Below the pieces are notes generated by a model that was given only the letters and a program-made list of their open reading frames with translations, did not search any database and had not been told where the DNA came from. A program made the position numbers and the translations under genes. Shown here piece by piece: positions 5,791 through 6,099 of a DNA stretch of 6,099 nt; the first letter of the stretch is position 1; the number at the start of each line of letters is the position of its first letter. This DNA is from CAYWOS01 sp964459985 (GTDB lineage: Bacteria; Bacillota; Clostridia; Christensenellales; Aristaeellaceae), in assembly GCA_964459985.1 (NCBI GenBank), contig CAYWOS010000076.1:1-6099 (forward strand), in the 5' to 3' direction.

Positions 5791-6099
5791 TTGATCGAGA
5801 TCAACGGCCTGTCGATTGTGCATTACTGCCATCCCGATTGCCGGCCGCTCATGAATATCATGCGTTTGGAACGGTCGGAGGCGTTTGCCGTCGCCCGGGA
5901 TATGGCGGCGCGCCATCCGGACACCACGGCGTTCTATCGCTTCGCCGATTTTGACAACTACTATCCGCGGCGCATGGAGGCCGACGCGCTTCTTTTTGAG
6001 CGGTTTTCGGCGATCGGGTTCACGCCGAAGGAGAGGCATCCGCTTTCCTTCGTGCTCGAGGGCAGTCAATACCTCGGGGAATGGTTCGGCAACGGCGTT
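5791..6099 (+). CDS. Unrecognised conserved-looking protein, 3' end outside window
   Basis: Frame 1 is open from a TTG at 5791 to the window edge, giving 103 residues with no stop. Codon use and composition match the upstream genes, with G/C-rich third positions, so it is very likely coding. The protein begins IEINGLSIVHYCHPDCRPLMNIMRL and contains ATTAFYRFADFDNYYPRRM-like aromatic-rich sequence, then GFTPKERHPLSFVLEG and YLGEWFGNG. The His-Tyr-Cys-His...Cys cluster near residues 11-17 could bind metal, but the spacing is not a known zinc motif that I can name. No signal peptide or membrane segment is present. It lies 21 bases after rimI, so it is probably in the same operon, in the place where tsaD is often found; it does not resemble TsaD. 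I cannot assign a function. Confidence 0.75.
   Translation, partial: MIEINGLSIVHYCHPDCRPLMNIMRLERSEAFAVARDMAARHPDTTAFYRFADFDNYYPRRMEADALLFERFSAIGFTPKERHPLSFVLEGSQYLGEWFGNGV

Noticed and set aside
4969..6069. A 366-residue minus-strand open frame opposite tsaB, rimI and the last gene
   Set aside because: Arg/Pro/His-rich composition with no family motif, mirrored on well-identified plus-strand genes; codon-bias shadow.

Overview
The window joins two stretches of different character. Positions 1 to about 1148 are AT-rich (sampled lines run roughly 33-43% G+C) and hold the tail of one gene and a complete second gene, both on the plus strand and tightly coupled. From about 1150 to the end the DNA is clearly G+C-rich (sampled lines around 60-65%) and carries a run of six plus-strand genes, the last cut by the window edge. 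The second part looks like the chromosome of a high-G+C member of the Firmicutes/Clostridia. It has a lipoprotein solute-binding protein with a very short export signal, strong GGAGG ribosome sites, frequent GTG/TTG starts, and the tsaE-tsaB-rimI order typical of that phylum. I cannot name a genus.

Layout: (i) 1-279, C-terminal part of an unrecognised protein; (ii) 294-1148, a protein with the 'MGAWGT.IF.DDTACD' N-terminus, resembling DUF4259-like hypothetical proteins; (iii) 1149-1270, an intergenic region with a TATAAT -10 box and a strong ribosome site; (iv) 1271-2809, an extracellular solute-binding lipoprotein; (v) 2824-4107, a galactokinase-family GHMP kinase; (vi) 4108-4581, tsaE; (vii) 4578-5279, tsaB; (viii) 5272-5769, rimI; (ix) 5791 to the window end, an unrecognised protein.

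Genes iv-ix are separated by 14, 0, -4, -8 and 21 bases, so they probably form one transcription unit starting near 1235. TsaE and TsaB are two of the proteins that make the N6-threonylcarbamoyl group on adenosine 37 of ANN-decoding tRNAs. RimI is a GNAT acetyltransferase usually found beside them. The solute-binding protein and the sugar-kinase-like protein form a separate functional pair ahead of the tRNA-modification genes. No transporter permease or ATPase is present.

No new system is proven here. The points most worth a second look are the AT-rich gene pair, which could be a toxin tail with its partner gene, the altered sugar-binding motif of the GHMP kinase (Asn where galactokinases have Glu), and the uncharacterised TTG-start gene after rimI. 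No tRNA, rRNA, CRISPR array, insertion sequence or convincing terminator was seen.
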